Of a stretch of DNA of 64,000 nt, positions 11,034 through 22,184 are shown in pieces (within the stretch, counting starts at the first letter, position 1; each line of letters starts with the position of its first letter). Source of the DNA: Laccaria trichodermophora (taxonomy: Eukaryota > Basidiomycota > Agaricomycetes > Agaricales > Hydnangiaceae); assembly GCA_018417955.1 (NCBI GenBank), contig JACTVC010000028.1, forward strand, positions 186,001-250,000, written 5' to 3'. The translations under genes and the position numbers were made by a program. Under the pieces are notes generated by a model that was not told where the DNA came from, searched no databases, and saw only the letters and a list, made by a program, of their open reading frames with translations.

Positions 11034-12025
11034 ATGGCACCTCACTACTGCCTATATCCTCCAAATCCAGACGTTACTGGGATTGGGGTTCGTTGTACGC
11101 TGTATGTTCAGGCCCTTAGCATAGGTATACAAAACACTAGTCCGGAATTGTATCCAAATTCACCTGTTTTGATCCTAAATTTTAGTTGTGACATCTTATT
11201 TCACCCAGCCCCGCGTCGCACATCCGCCCTTGCCCAACGGGTGGCGTGTCCAGTCATACACTCTCGCCATGTTCTTTGTTGCCGGACTAGTTCAGCGCTT
11301 TCGCGGACAGCTCAGCTATTTCCATGAAATCGCAGCTGTTCATTTGGCTCTTCTGGGTTATACTAGTGTCTGGTTCGCCCGGACGTTGCAACGTAACAAG
11401 TTTACGTGGACCCACATCCAGACTATCTTCAGGAATATCAAATTCCTCAGATTGCCCTCCAACTTTGGGTCACTTTTCATTCAAGGACGCCTCACTGCCC
11501 AAACGGCGGTTTTTTTCATCGCCTTGATATTTTTGTCGCTCGATTCTGCATGCCTGCCATCCCCCAATGATACAAGCTCCTCAAGTACTCAAGTGATTTG
11601 GGTGACGCTCTTTGGGTTTCGCGTGCGGGCAGCTATCGGTCTTATACTACCCTCCTTATCCTCTTGGACGATCTTGGTTGCATTTTATATTCAATACCGC
11701 CGTTCCAGCAATCCGGATCGTATGTTAGGAATGGCCAGAAACGTCCTTTTCGTGGTGTTTTCGTGGTATTGGGTAGAAGAAGTGGTCTCAATCGAACGAT
11801 CAATGCAGGAGAATGTTGGACTCGACCGTATATCTGAGAATACATGGAATTTTGGGCAGGCGAGAAATTTTTTGCTCGTCAACAGCGGCGCACAGAACTG
11901 ATTACTTTTATTATTATCAGATTGTGCCTCTCGGCATGTTGCTCCCCTTCTTGTACGAACTCAAGCTCTGGCGGCGAGAAGAGATTCGTCGCCGTCTTGA
12001 GGACATTGAAATGAGGTCCCAGTAG
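11034..12025 (+). CDS. Uncharacterised fungal multi-pass membrane protein
   Basis: Three exons (11034-11124, 11186-11859, 11921-12025) give 289 residues beginning MAPHYCLYPPNPDVTGIGVR. Hydrophobic segments include SYTLAMFFVAGLVQRF, IAAVHLALLGYTSVWF, AVFFIALIFLSLD, VIWVTLFGFRVRAAIGL and SSWTILVAFYIQY. A short charged tail (LWRREEIRRRLEDIEMRSQ) follows the motif WNFGQIVPLGMLLPFLYEL, which resembles the C-terminal WTFGQ-type motif of many Agaricomycete orphan membrane proteins. The second intron has a GC donor (CAG|GCGAGA). I know of no function. The gene lies inside the 4-kb block inserted between the two copies of the TRS33 downstream region, so it may have arrived by duplication from elsewhere. 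Confidence 0.75.
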
Positions 12026-12594
12026 CTCGAGTTGCCGATCTCTGATACTCATCATTGCACCAATGCTCTCGTACTATGCATGGAAGATATCATTTTTCGT
12101 TTCTGATCTAATGTGAATTCCACGCACGTTTGTACTAGTAAGCGTCAGCAACTAATTGTGACGACGATATCCACTGCACTGTACCCCTTATCCCACAGTT
12201 CATTGAGTTTATCCATAGCCACATTGATGTCGGATTTTTGGCAGGCGGTAATGATAGCTTGGACCACAATTAGGTTTCGCGACTGAAGTCGACCCCTCAC
12301 TCATGAAGTTCCATTTCCTCAGCCCAAACACCACTTGGGCTGCGGGCAGAGGCCAATGTCACGTACAAGCCTTTCTTCGACTATGCTTAAGAGTAACAGC
12401 AACCTGCGAGGAGGAGGAGGACTCGAATTGGACTCGAACGTTCAAGAGAACGCCACGTGTCAGTGGTTTGCAAAAGGGCCTTACGTGCTGTTACCAACTT
12501 GTCTGTTTCCACGGACAAGGCTCGTGAGGAAACGCCGGCGACGGAAGTGCCTGTAATAGGCAATGCGGCGTCACTCCCAATCACCACGCGTGAA
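12026..12594. other. Intergenic stretch before the Mutator-like element
   Basis: No convincing gene. Short overlapping frames occur on both strands without recognisable motifs. A small hairpin (AGCCCAAAC, CACTT, GGGCT) lies at about 12328-12350. Confidence 0.4.
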
Positions 12595-12718
12595 GGGTTA
12601 AGGCAAGGGGCGACCAACCGAGCATCCGCTCATATCAACCCACCCCATGAGGTCGTGAGAATTCCGTCCGGACCGTCATACAAGTCACATTCAGTCACGC
12701 CAATGATAGATACATTCG

Positions 12719-13183
12719 TCAGGTGTCGTCCCTGTTTCCGGAAAGCTCAACCACCATTATCGTTGAACGTTGAACGTTGAAACCCTTTGTCACTTTATTT
12801 CCTCTTCTAACTCTTCTACCCCATCGCTGTTCTGAAGGTCGTAAGTATTCTTCTCTGTATGCTTTTGTTCCTGCTGATGGAATCTTCATTAAAGCCTCTT
12901 CCACCAACGATACAGACATATCAACGACCATCTGACTGGGGATTTTTGGTAAGGCCTGATATTCAGGTGCCGGATATGGAGGTCCTTGGGTCCTCCGAGC
13001 TTGTAGGCACCCTGTGCGTCCTCGATGCTTGTGAAGAGAGTGGGGACTCTGTACAGTCCTTGTTAAGGTAATGCTGGTATGGCATAGATTACATTTGACG
13101 TGGTGCTTTCCGGCTTCGTCAATTGTGGTCATGATAACTGAGGCTCCCGCCATCTTAATCACAGTAGTTACTGGAGTTTGCAA
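12719..13183 (-). CDS. Short zinc-finger-like frame inside the Mutator-like element
   Basis: A 154-codon frame contains CNLCHTSITLTRTV followed by HSLHKHRGRTGC, giving C-x2-C...H-x2-H...C ligands in BED/C2H2-like spacing. Downstream there is only low-complexity sequence. Similar short Cys/His proteins of unknown role occur widely in Agaricomycetes. It may be a captured host gene fragment or the DNA-binding remnant of a transposase. A protein product is not assured. Confidence 0.4.
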   Translation of the reverse strand: MQTPVTTVIKMAGASVIMTTIDEAGKHHVKCNLCHTSITLTRTVQSPHSLHKHRGRTGCLQARRTQGPPYPAPEYQALPKIPSQMVVDMSVSLVEEALMKIPSAGTKAYREEYLRPSEQRWGRRVRRGNKVTKGFNVQRSTIMVVELSGNRDDT

Positions 13184-13598
13184 GGGGGCCCAGGGATTTC
13201 AGAAACGACATGGGGTAGATTTTTTTTTATAAGCCTTCCGTGACGTCCCCCCCCATCACTCCTTCTAAATAAGGTATGTTTTCGTCCAAAAAGGGTATGT
13301 TTTTCCCACCGCTCTTTTGAAGAAATTTCCGGCTGCACTCATGGTGGGCCGTGAACCTTAAAATAATTCACTGCACCCTTTTCTGGTACAAAAATTCATC
13401 CCCTGGTGCAGCTTTTTTCACATTTGCTTTTGCCATGCAAGTCTGAGCTGAGCAAGAAAGGTGGGAGGGACGACAGAATTTTTGTTTCCCTAACACACTG
13501 ACTTCCATTGTAAGTTATTAACCGTTCAACTGCATTGGAGGTGCCGCTGATGCATCTAGCGTTGCTACAGGGCCCCAAATATAGATTTTTGAAGCCTA

Positions 13599-14009
13599 CA
13601 GTCATCCACCCCTGAATGATACACCACCCCCATTTGATACACTTTTGTATACTTTATTGCTTCCCCAAATCATCATCATTTTAAAAAAAACAAAATGTCC
13701 TAGCTACATATACATACCGACAATCGTTCCACAATATTTCAAGTCGATTGAACAAGTTCTGGTTCCACAGTAAAAGGTTCAAAAGTGGATGTTTCGCGGA
13801 CTGTGCCAAAAATGCTCTCACCCCCCAATGATACACCCATATTTGACAAATTTCTACACAACAACACAACAGAATCTTCTGAAATTTGGAGGGGTGGATC
13901 ATATTGATTAACAGAGAGTTATTGTACAGTTTTTATGGGGAAGACATGCTGCTTAGAATTGAAAATTGAATTTAATGATTTCACTGTATCATTAAGGGGT
14001 GGATGACTG
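13599..14009. mobile_element. MITE of Tc1/mariner type (family CAGTCATCCACC)
   Basis: The 411-bp element has 24-bp inverted ends with one mismatch (CAGTCATCCACCCCTGAATG and its reverse complement) and TA on both sides (13597-13598, 14010-14011). TA target duplication is diagnostic of the Tc1/mariner superfamily. It encodes nothing and lies inside the Mutator-like element, so it inserted later. A second family member is at 60854-61655. Confidence 0.85.
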
Positions 14010-14413
14010 TATATACTAAATTTTTTTAAGGCCTGCCGGAGGTCCCCCCCCCCACCTACCTCGGGTCACGGGTCGACATCCCGGGGCCCCCTTGGGAGTT
14101 TGGGTTTTGTTTATCGTTGTGCAGGGTGGTAGAAAGAGAATATATTGCATTGTTCGAGCTACTGAGGTATTTTACGTGCTGCAAAGAGTCTATCTATGCT
14201 AAGAGCGTTCAAAGCGCGACACGCGTTCTCGATGTGTTCTGCAATGCGCCTAGGATCAGCGGTTGAGTGTGACAGGCTAATTAGGCAAACACGTGATGAT
14301 TCCCACGACCTCATGGGGTGGGTTGATATGAGCGGATGCTCGGTTGGTCGCCCCTTGGGTTAAGGCCTACACATACCTGGTGTTGAAACATCCAAGGTGT
14401 GCCCAGAATAACA

Positions 14414-14945
14414 TCATAGCTTAACTCGTTTCACTTTCAATTGATCTGCTAATGTGGAAGACAGAATGTCTCCAAGCGAGCCAGAGTCCAATACTAATGC
14501 GCGTGCAGGATGGCCGTCAATCTTCAATACGGTCACCACGATGGGTCGGGGAACCGTGCGTGTAAGGTCCTTGGCAACAGCAGCGTTACGCTGTAAAGCA
14601 GGATAAACACCGCGAGGGACCTGGACACCATTAATTTCCAGGTCCGTATTACCCTCGTGATGCCTATTTGAGTTCGTTTTATGCACTAGTAATGTTTTTT
14701 CGTTTTATCAGTGCTACTACCACATGTGGGTTCCACGCGGTTTTTAGCAACCGAAGCGCTACCTCCACCAGTGTCGTCATCTGGTTTACAACCTGGCTCA
14801 TCTACTGGAGGTGGGTCGGGATTGACGTAAAATTCTAACAATCCCATAAGCTGACCTTCATACCAGTCAGCCACGTCAAATGCGGGATTTTCTTCCAGCT
14901 CCCTAGGTAAGCGAATCCACGCATTCCACAGCGTATCCTGAATGA
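14414..14945 (-). pseudogene. Ty3/gypsy-type gag-protease fragment
   Basis: Reverse-strand frames at 14686-14945 (LIIQDTLWNAWIRLPREL, DVADWYEGQLMGLLEFYV) and 14414-14686 (VVTVLKIDGHPARALVLDSG, then LADQLKVKRVKL) match the gag C-terminus and retroviral-type aspartic protease of fungal gypsy polyproteins. The catalytic DSG triad is present. The fragment has a frame break near 14690, lacks reverse transcriptase and LTRs, and abuts copy 2 of the TRS33 downstream duplication at 14946. It is a dead fragment. Confidence 0.7.
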
Positions 14946-14947
14946 TG

Positions 14948-15500
14948 AGGCCTAAACTCGAGTGTACGACATTCTGTATTCTAGACATTGAGCTTCGATA
15001 CTTACCACCAGGCGAAATTAAGAACAATTCAACAATCGTAAGGTAATTATATACAGACGAGACTATGGTGTAATAAACTACGATGCTACAATATACCAAG
15101 AACGAAATGATATCAACGAAGCGTGCAAGATCGTCAAACTCCAAAAATCAAAATCAAAACCAACCAACCCGTCTCTGCGACGGCCCATACGGGCAATATC
15201 CCCCACCCACTTCAGAGACTTCAAACTTGAGCGAACACTTCATCCCATTCTTCGAGTAGTTGACCTCGAACGAGTTAATCTGCACATCACATGGGCCCTG
15301 CTTCAATGATTTCGCAAAGTGTGGTCCACCACCGCGCGTCCATCGATTGCCTCTAAGGTCTTTAAGTTCATTACCGAAGAATTCTTCAACTTGGGCTTTC
15401 GTCTTCTGCAAGAGAAGTGGTCAACATGGGATGTATGCGGGCTCTGAATGAAAACAAACAAAGTGGATGATGGTGACGGTACTCTTGGGCTTATTATTGG
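14948..15500. repeat. Duplicated TRS33 downstream segment, copy 2
   Basis: Begins GGCCTAAACTCGAGTGTACG, which reproduces the end of TRS33 including its stop codon, and continues into the 3' end of the minus-strand gene at 15154-16244. It is the more complete copy. The partner is at 10386-10860. Confidence 0.85.
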
Positions 15501-16244
15501 GCGTAGGCTGGATAAGCGTGCCCTGGCCAGAAAAGATCGCCTCAAACTCGGATTGTTCCCATACTTCGTCGATTTTGATGGTTTTGGGTGATCCTTGGAA
15601 CTTGAGGCCGTCAGATTTACATTCTTTCTTCAATCTACCCGTCGATGATCGTCAGTCATAGGGGAAGGAATGAGATACAGGAACTGAGCGTACCGATCAA
15701 AGATCTTCTTGACTTGCATCTTGGATTTCTTCTCCTCCGCCTTTGATGGGCCTGCAACGGGTGCTTCGGATGAGGCAGTGGGGCCGGAAGCCGTCCTGGC
15801 GCGTTTTGCAGGTGGTGCTTGAGCATATATCTGGTCTTCGAGCTGAGTTCAACGTTAGCCCAGGACGACGACCAAGATGAGACACGCTTGCCTGCAAAAT
15901 CCGTAATCTCAAAGCCTCAACGACCTAAAAAGGTTATACAACGCGTCAGGACGCGTCACCAATACAAGAAGGCCCATTACCTGAGGGGTAGCAGGCAACG
16001 CCCCGCTCAAGTCCAACTCGCCTAAGAACGCGTCAATAAACTTTTAACACGCGTCTAAAACATAAAAAACAAGCTTACCGCCATCAACCAGGGTCAAAGT
16101 ACGCTTCTTTCCTTTCATGTTCCCACCGTCCAGCGCTAGTGTCGTCTGGCGAAGGGCTGTGGGCGCGTTTTCTTTGTCAGATATAGATACGCGTACACGC
16201 GTCGCTTCGTTGATGACTAGGGGATATTCGAATGTAGTGGACAT
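15154..16244 (-). CDS. Uncharacterised basidiomycete protein, six exons
   Basis: The ATG at 16244 starts MSTTFEYPLVINEATRVRVS. In-frame joins lead through ELDLSGALPATPQ, VVEALRLRILQ (leucine-rich helix), DQIYAQAPPAKRARTASGP (a basic, possibly nuclear-localising stretch), KKSKMQVKKIFDRLKKECKS, KTIKIDEVWEQSEFEAIF and KTKAQVEEFFGNELKDLRG to the end (PYGPSQRRVGWF). The intron at 15843-15891 has a canonical GC donor (CAG|GCAAGC). I do not recognise a domain. The protein is charged and could be nuclear. It shares a divergent promoter (about 200 nt) with the DUF6697 gene and once lay directly tail-to-tail with TRS33. Confidence 0.7.
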
Positions 16245-16442
16245 TTTTGAGGGGACGGGCGGGAAAGGATGGATTTAAATAAAGAATTTTTGGGGCGGGG
16301 AGGTTTATGTACGAAGGAGGATTCCCACGCATCGCGATCGGCGTTCAACACTAATAGTTTATTTTTGGATGTTTGGTTTGAAACATTTAACATGACACCC
16401 AAGGCGCTTGTTGGGCACTTGTGCACCTTTCACATAGCGTCA

Positions 16443-19317
16443 ATGGATACCAACGACTCGGCCTCATGCAGCGAAACCAACATGTTGAGGATCCAGCTAC
16501 TCAAGAAAGATGAAATAGAAGGAACGTTGAGGAAAGAGTTGAGGGACAAAGCTATCGCTTTGAAAGTTGCGGAGGAGAGAATCCAGAGACTTGTTGCGGC
16601 TTCTCAGAAACAGAAAGAGGTGAGTGATGGGATGGTGAAGGGTGCTTTCACGCTGACTTTGTTACTTAGGCTGAGGATTCTGTTGTCGCAGGTTCTTCGA
16701 GTAAAGATGCAGGCAGGAATACGCAGGTAGAGCACTTTCTGTCGGTTCAAGACGACGCGATCTGATATATCTAGTCAAAGCCTAACGGTGGTACTACCGC
16801 TCCCAAGCCAGAACCGATATCCCCTCAACGTCGAATGGTGCCGTATGTCGACCTCCCTCCTCCTTCTCGAAAACTCAGTACCTCCGCCCCACCACCACCG
16901 CGCCAAAACCACGAGAGCTCTACCCTCGACGAAATGGAAGTCGAAGGCACACCGTCAATGTCTCCTCCACCTAGTATGAAGTTGGAGCCGAAGTCCCCGC
17001 ACAAGCACAAAAGACTCATACCGTATGTCAGTGTTCCATCACCACCGCACCAAAACCACGATGTCGAAGAAATGGAAGTGGAAGACACACCATCTATATC
17101 TCCTCCACTTAGTATGAAGCTGGAGCCGAAGTCCCCGCGCAAGCACAAAAGACTCATACCATATGTCAGCGTTCCGTCACCGCCGCACCAAAACCACGGT
17201 GTCGAAGAAATGGAAGTGGAAGACACACCATCTATGTCTCCTCCACCTAGTATGAAGCTGGAGCCGAAGTCTCCGCACAAGCACAAAAGACTCATACCAT
17301 ATGTCAGTGTTTCATCACCACCGCACCAAAACCACGGTGTCGAAGAAATGGAAGTGGAAGACACACCATCTATATCTCCTCCACCTAGTATGAAGCTGGA
17401 GCCGAAGTCTCCGCACAAGCACAAAAGACTCATACCATATGTCAGTGTTCCATCACCACCGCACCAAAACCACGATGTCGAAGAAATGGAAGTGGAAGAC
17501 ACACCATCCATGTCTCCTCCGCCCAGTATGAAGTTGGAGCCCAAGTCCCCGCACAGGCACAAAAAACTAGTACCATATGTCAGTGTTCCGTTACCACCAC
17601 AACAAAATCAGGATGAGAAGTCCACCGTTGAAGAAATGGAAGTGGAAGACACACCATCTATATCTCCTCCACCTAGTATGAAGTTGGAGCCCAAGTCCCC
17701 GCGCAAACACAAAAGACTGATACCATACGTCAGTGTTCCGTCCAGAAGTAGTGTCCGGCCAGCCAATAAACGACCTGCAAATGGTGACCTTGCTCAAAGG
17801 AGTCCGAAACTTTCCATGAAGCGCCGAAAGCTTGGTTCGGGGCAACCAGTCAAGGACGAACTACCTCACGTTGAGCCATTTACGCCTAGCCCCAGGGTGA
17901 CTCCTGCCAAAGTATGTGATCACACATTATCTACACTCTTAATTCAGTCTGACTTTTCTCAGCACCAACTCCCTACTCCAACGACCTCCGCAAAACGTCC
18001 AAAGAAAGAGGTACGTATACTTGACTTTATGAATACACCCAGTCTTACCATATTATAGGAGAACAAAGTCTTCTCCCTCCCCCGTTCAATAACAGACACC
18101 TACCTCAAATCCTACAAACCCCTCACCATCTCCCCACCCCCCACGCCCCTCTCAGTCCCACGCAAGCTCCTCCGACTCGCCTACGGCGGATCCGACCAAC
18201 AATTCCTTCAATTCCTGCAACCAAGCACCAACCCCTCCAACCCTGGCACCCTCCGACGCATGGTATGGCCCCAAATCGAGATGAACCCACTCATGCCTAG
18301 CGTCCCCGGCCACCCGGGCATAGTGTTCGCTTCACGCCATGAGATTTTGGAAAACCCACCGTGGACGGTGTGGTGTCGGTGCTTGGAGTCGACAAAGGCA
18401 ATGTGGTGTTATTTGGGTGAGTATGAGAGTGAGTTGTGTGGTCAGATGAGCGCGGAACAGTTTAGGGATCAGCCGCAGAAGGTTCGTCCCCGTTTCATCC
18501 TCCTCAAGTATGTTTTAACCGAAATGGTTTGCAGGCAAAAGAAGCATGGGCAGAGCTCTTGATCAAAGGCAAAGCATTCGACGTATACGTAGCCATGCGT
18601 GCGCGAATCGCACTCCGGAAACACAATGTCTTCCCACTTGAACGAGAGGTATTGGAAGATGGGAAACCTGAAACGGACGAACAGGTGGCTTTGAGATATA
18701 AATCCCTTGAAGACGAGGAGGTAAAGGCTATCAAACGGAATAAAGGGCGGAAAGTGGATTCGGGGGATGTTATTAGGGCTTTTTCACGTGGGGATGAGGT
18801 ATGCTTTTTGGTTTTCTTCTTCTGTGTTTATATGATGTGAACGAGGCGAATTGACCAGGCGATCGATATCATACGAATGCGATGTGTTTCGTACGACCAC
18901 GTATTCGCGCAAGATTTACAAAGACAGTATGATAACTACGATCAACTTCTTGAGCGAGAGAGAGAAAAGAAGGCAGCGGAGGGGTCGAGTTCCAAGAGGA
19001 AGATGAAGGGTGTGACCAGGAGAGCCGAGAGAGGGAAAGGAAAAGGAAAAGGGAAGGCTTTAGATGTAACGGCGTCTGATGAGGAAAGTGAAGTTGAAAG
19101 TGAAGATGACCTCCAATACGCAAGCCGAGCATCTTCTTCCTCTTCCCGGCCTAAGCGGAAGAGCACGAAATGGGACGCGAATACTGGGGGTCGAGTTGTG
19201 GTTGGACGAGGGGACATGGAGGAGAACAATGGAAATGTGGAGGTGCTGGGTTTGGAGAGCGACGATGATGAGTTGCCTGAGTTGACGGATAGTAATTCTG
19301 GTGCTGATGGTGATTAG
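16443..19317 (+). CDS. DUF6697-domain protein with N-terminal PYVSVPSPP repeats
   Basis: Seven exons (16443-16619, 16670-16726, 16775-17911, 17963-18010, 18059-18481, 18535-18798, 18859-19317) give about 854 residues. A coiled coil (residues about 12-58, IQLLKKDEIEGTLRKEL) is followed by six tandem 46-residue repeats, then basic linkers. The conserved block starts RMVWPQIEMNPLMPSVPGH and continues ASRHEILENPPWTVWCR, YVAMRARIALRKHNVFP and DIIRMRCVSYDHVFAQDL, which I recognise as DUF6697, a basidiomycete domain of unknown function. The C-terminus is Lys/Glu/Ser-rich and ends in an acidic tail. The charged composition suggests a nuclear protein, by inference only. Confidence 0.85.
16931..17760 (+). 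repeat. 138-nt coding minisatellite, six units
   Basis: Units start at 16931, 17069, 17207, 17345, 17483 and 17633. The first five are spaced exactly 138 nt and the last is offset by a 12-nt insertion. Each encodes 46 residues of the form EMEVEDTPSxSPPPSMKLEP followed by KSPHKHKRLIPYVSVPSPP and QNH. Because the period is a multiple of three, unit gain or loss keeps the DUF6697 protein in frame. Confidence 0.95.
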
Positions 19318-19568
19318 ATTTTAGCGCGGAAATTATCTCGTTTTTGGGTATTGGGTTTTGTCAAGGATCTACTGTCACGCTGTCTGTATATAGCTCACAT
19401 ATTGCTACAAATCGGAATACCCTCATCAGAAGGGGGTTGCCTTTCTGTTGGTTTGTTGTGTCGTTCTTGTTTCACGGCACCTCGAGAAAGAAGGGATATG
19501 AATTCCTCAAAAATGCTCTAATAGATTATGCGATGATGTATCCTATGAATTCCTCAAAGCAAAAAGAC
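19318..19568. other. Short 3' intergenic gap between convergent genes
   Basis: The DUF6697 gene and the GH47 gene end facing each other about 250 nt apart. I see only probable 3' untranslated sequence. Confidence 0.5.
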
Positions 19569-22184
19569 TCAAGAAAACCCTGTCCGTATACTCGGCGTGA
19601 ATATGGGGAAGGGGTGTGCCTGTGAACGTTGTCAAAGTTAGATTGAAATTTGGATGAGGAAAGAAAGATGGAAACATACCTCGGTATTGAAAACATATTC
19701 TGTGCATAAAATGGTCAACAGTCGTTTCTTTCCAAGTCTGGAATACGCACCATTCAATGGAAGCACGTTTGCATCGGAGAAGAGAAGGTATAGGTATTTC
19801 AGCGTCTCGCTCTGCCACACGTCCGAGTGAGACGCTACGTTCAAGAGAGAACAGGGAGAAAACGGCATACCATCAAGAATGTTTCCATCTTATCTTCCAA
19901 CTTGCTCTGTGCGTTGCTAACATCCAAGATGGAAGCGTACCCGCCCGTCTCAACGCGGCAGTACTTTTCGATAGCTTGGAATATCTTCCAGCCATAGTCA
20001 CGATAGCGTACGTCTCCTGTCAACCGGAAAGCGATGAAGAGGGATTCAACAGTTTCTGGTCTGTTGGACGAGTCAGTAGAATCTGAGTCTCAAGTTCAAG
20101 ACGCGTACCTCAAGATATAACGAGCATCATAGGAAGGGTTAGCCGGAGATCTGCAAAAAGAAAGAGGTATTAGCCTTGTTCACTACGACGCAAACTTGTC
20201 ACATACTCGTTGCCCTTGATGTACCAATCCTGCTCTCCAACCCGTTCCCTACCATCGTTTGGGACGTAAAAGTACGCAATTTCAGGAGCCAGTCCACTAC
20301 AGCGCAATTCAGCGATCCATAGCAAAGAAAGAAAGACCTCATAATCACGAACGTTGGGGTATCGTAAGTATCCATACACGTCTCGATCAACTGCGACCCA
20401 GTCATCCAATCCCGCTTGCCTACACTCGAAAGATCGAATGCGGTCGGTGGTATTGGCACACTGCGAACTCGGGCTCCTGTGGCTGTAGCTCCCAACATCA
20501 GGGACCCACCAAGGAAACAGACGAGGTGGTCCTGTTTTGGCTGTAATCGCCAATCTCTGGAAAGCGAAGGTCAGTCTTAGTATGGGCATGTCGAGAAGGG
20601 GAGTAACATTTGGTTGGCAGGTCGATGCTGCGGAAGCAGCTCAACAGTCCACGTCAGATGCTTCTTGACACCTTTTAGGATGAGATTCTTGTGGATGGCT
20701 TCCATGGCATCTTCGTACATCTGAGTCCAGGGTCAGTAAGTGGATTGTGTGGCAGTGGACAAAGTTATCACCTCGCGGTAGACGGACTCAGTGCGATTCT
20801 GTCGGCCAAGAATTAACAAACGTTATCTGGGTAATCTCAGAGGTAATCATACAGTTTGGATATATTGTTTTCTGTATTGAGGGCGATGAGATTCCAAGTC
20901 ACGAACAAAAGGGTAAAGTTTACAGGAGATATTCATAATATGAGTCGCCTCGAGATCCCAGTCGAATATCGGATATTAGAAATTGCCCATTATCTGAGCT
21001 GAGGATACGGTCAGCACTCTTTCCATCAGGACCAAGGACTGCAAACCTCATGTAGATGGGAGCTAACCCAGACGGTAATCTTGCAGCCTTGATAACTTTC
21101 ATGACCTTGACAGAAACGTCAAATGTGCATAGCAATCAAAACATACGAATTTTACCTTTTCAGCCTTTTGCCAGTAGTCATCGTTGTCCGTCAGAAAGCT
21201 CAGATATCGGAGCTCAAGCTGGAGCGTCGACGCTTCCGCGGTGCTCACAAGGCTAGCAAGACCAGCTTCATTGACCCCCGTGCGCATCTTCAGGTTGACC
21301 ATTGACTTTGGTAGACCGGAGGGAGTGTCGAAAGCCGAGAGCAAACGGTCAGCGAGGTCTTGAGCCCGCTCAAGAAAAATAGGATCGTCATCCGAAAAGT
21401 GGTATGCCGAGAGAAGACCCCCAAGGACTCGGATCGTTGTCTGGCGGTATGTGAGTTGCCGAAAAGCGTAACTGAAAAAAAAAAAAAAGCCAGACCTCAA
21501 AGGTATTGAAATTTCCATCACGCTCGAAGGATTGCTTGTTCGCCACCCAGTTTCGTGCACTCTCGTACTCCTCTTGCAGCCCCATTATCTGCATCGTGTC
21601 GATAGAATCGACGATGAAGTATCCTATACCCCCCGCTTCTGTGAGATTCGATCCTTTTTTCTCTATTGGGTGGTATTCGTCGCTACCCATCGCGTCTCGT
21701 TCTGTCGATTCGACTTTAGCTCAAGCTCATTCCGAGGTAGGAGATTTTCTACCGTAAGCTGCCCATGCATGCTGCAAGGCAAGATCAACATATGGAAACG
21801 AAATAAAGAACACGTCCTCCGTACCTTGAAAGCTTTCACGATGGCATCCCGCTTCGGTATATCCGCTGAAAAGTCAACGTGCCTCACAACTCCTCCCGGT
21901 ACAACCTCCCATTCCTGAACAGAAGAGATGCGGGAACCCAGGAGGTTCTTCAGAAGATCTGTCTTTGGATGTTCCGGCGTCAGTTACGAACGGACAAAGT
22001 GATTGAATCGCACCTGAAGCCAAAGGAAAAGAAGAATCGTCACCAGCAAGCTGCCTAAGGTCTTGCTGAAAAATGGCCTGGGCTTCTGTTTCCGCGGTTG
22101 CTCCAGCTTTGACACGTCAACTGTCTCGAGACCATCGTCCGTCGCGTCTAAGGCGCCTCGCTTCCTCAACGTGGCCTCCGACAT
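19569..22184 (-). CDS. Class I alpha-1,2-mannosidase (glycoside hydrolase family 47)
   Basis: The ATG at 22184 (MSEATLRKRGALDATDDGLE) begins a type II membrane protein. A short cytosolic tail precedes one membrane segment (TLGSLLVTILLFLWL). Later exons carry HAWAAYG, SDEYHPIEKKGSNLTEAGG, YFIVDSIDTMQIMGL, RDGNFNTFE, TTIRVLGGLLSAYH, ASTLQLELRYLSFL, SLMLGATATGA, GLAPEIAYFYVP and RPETVESLFIAFRLTGD, all GH47 signatures including the catalytic acidic positions. The protein ends VFNTEAHPFP, containing the calcium-binding Thr, then IFTPSIRTGFS. The enzyme trims Man9GlcNAc2 N-glycans in the ER/Golgi. The small exons and the alternate start (TTG at 22193) make the exact N-terminus slightly uncertain. 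The frame appears intact throughout. Confidence 0.9.

Larger units (their letters stand above)
12595..14366. mobile_element. Mutator-like (MULE-type) element with 10-bp target duplication
   Basis: The element runs 12605-14356 (1752 bp). Its ends are inverted copies of about 57 bp, beginning AAGGGGCGACCAACCGAGC and continuing to GGTCGTG, with a single mismatch near the inner end. It is flanked by the exact direct repeat GGGTTAAGGC at 12595-12604 and 14357-14366. Long inverted ends plus a 9-11 bp target duplication are the hallmark of Mutator-like elements. No transposase is recognisable, so it is non-autonomous. It carries a minus-strand zinc-finger-like frame and a later-inserted MITE. The near-identity of the ends points to recent movement. 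Confidence 0.85.

Noticed and set aside
13176..14100. An inner inverted repeat (AAGGGGGCCC) within the Mutator-like element as a further transposon
   Set aside because: The match is short and interrupted by C/G homopolymers, so it may be chance.
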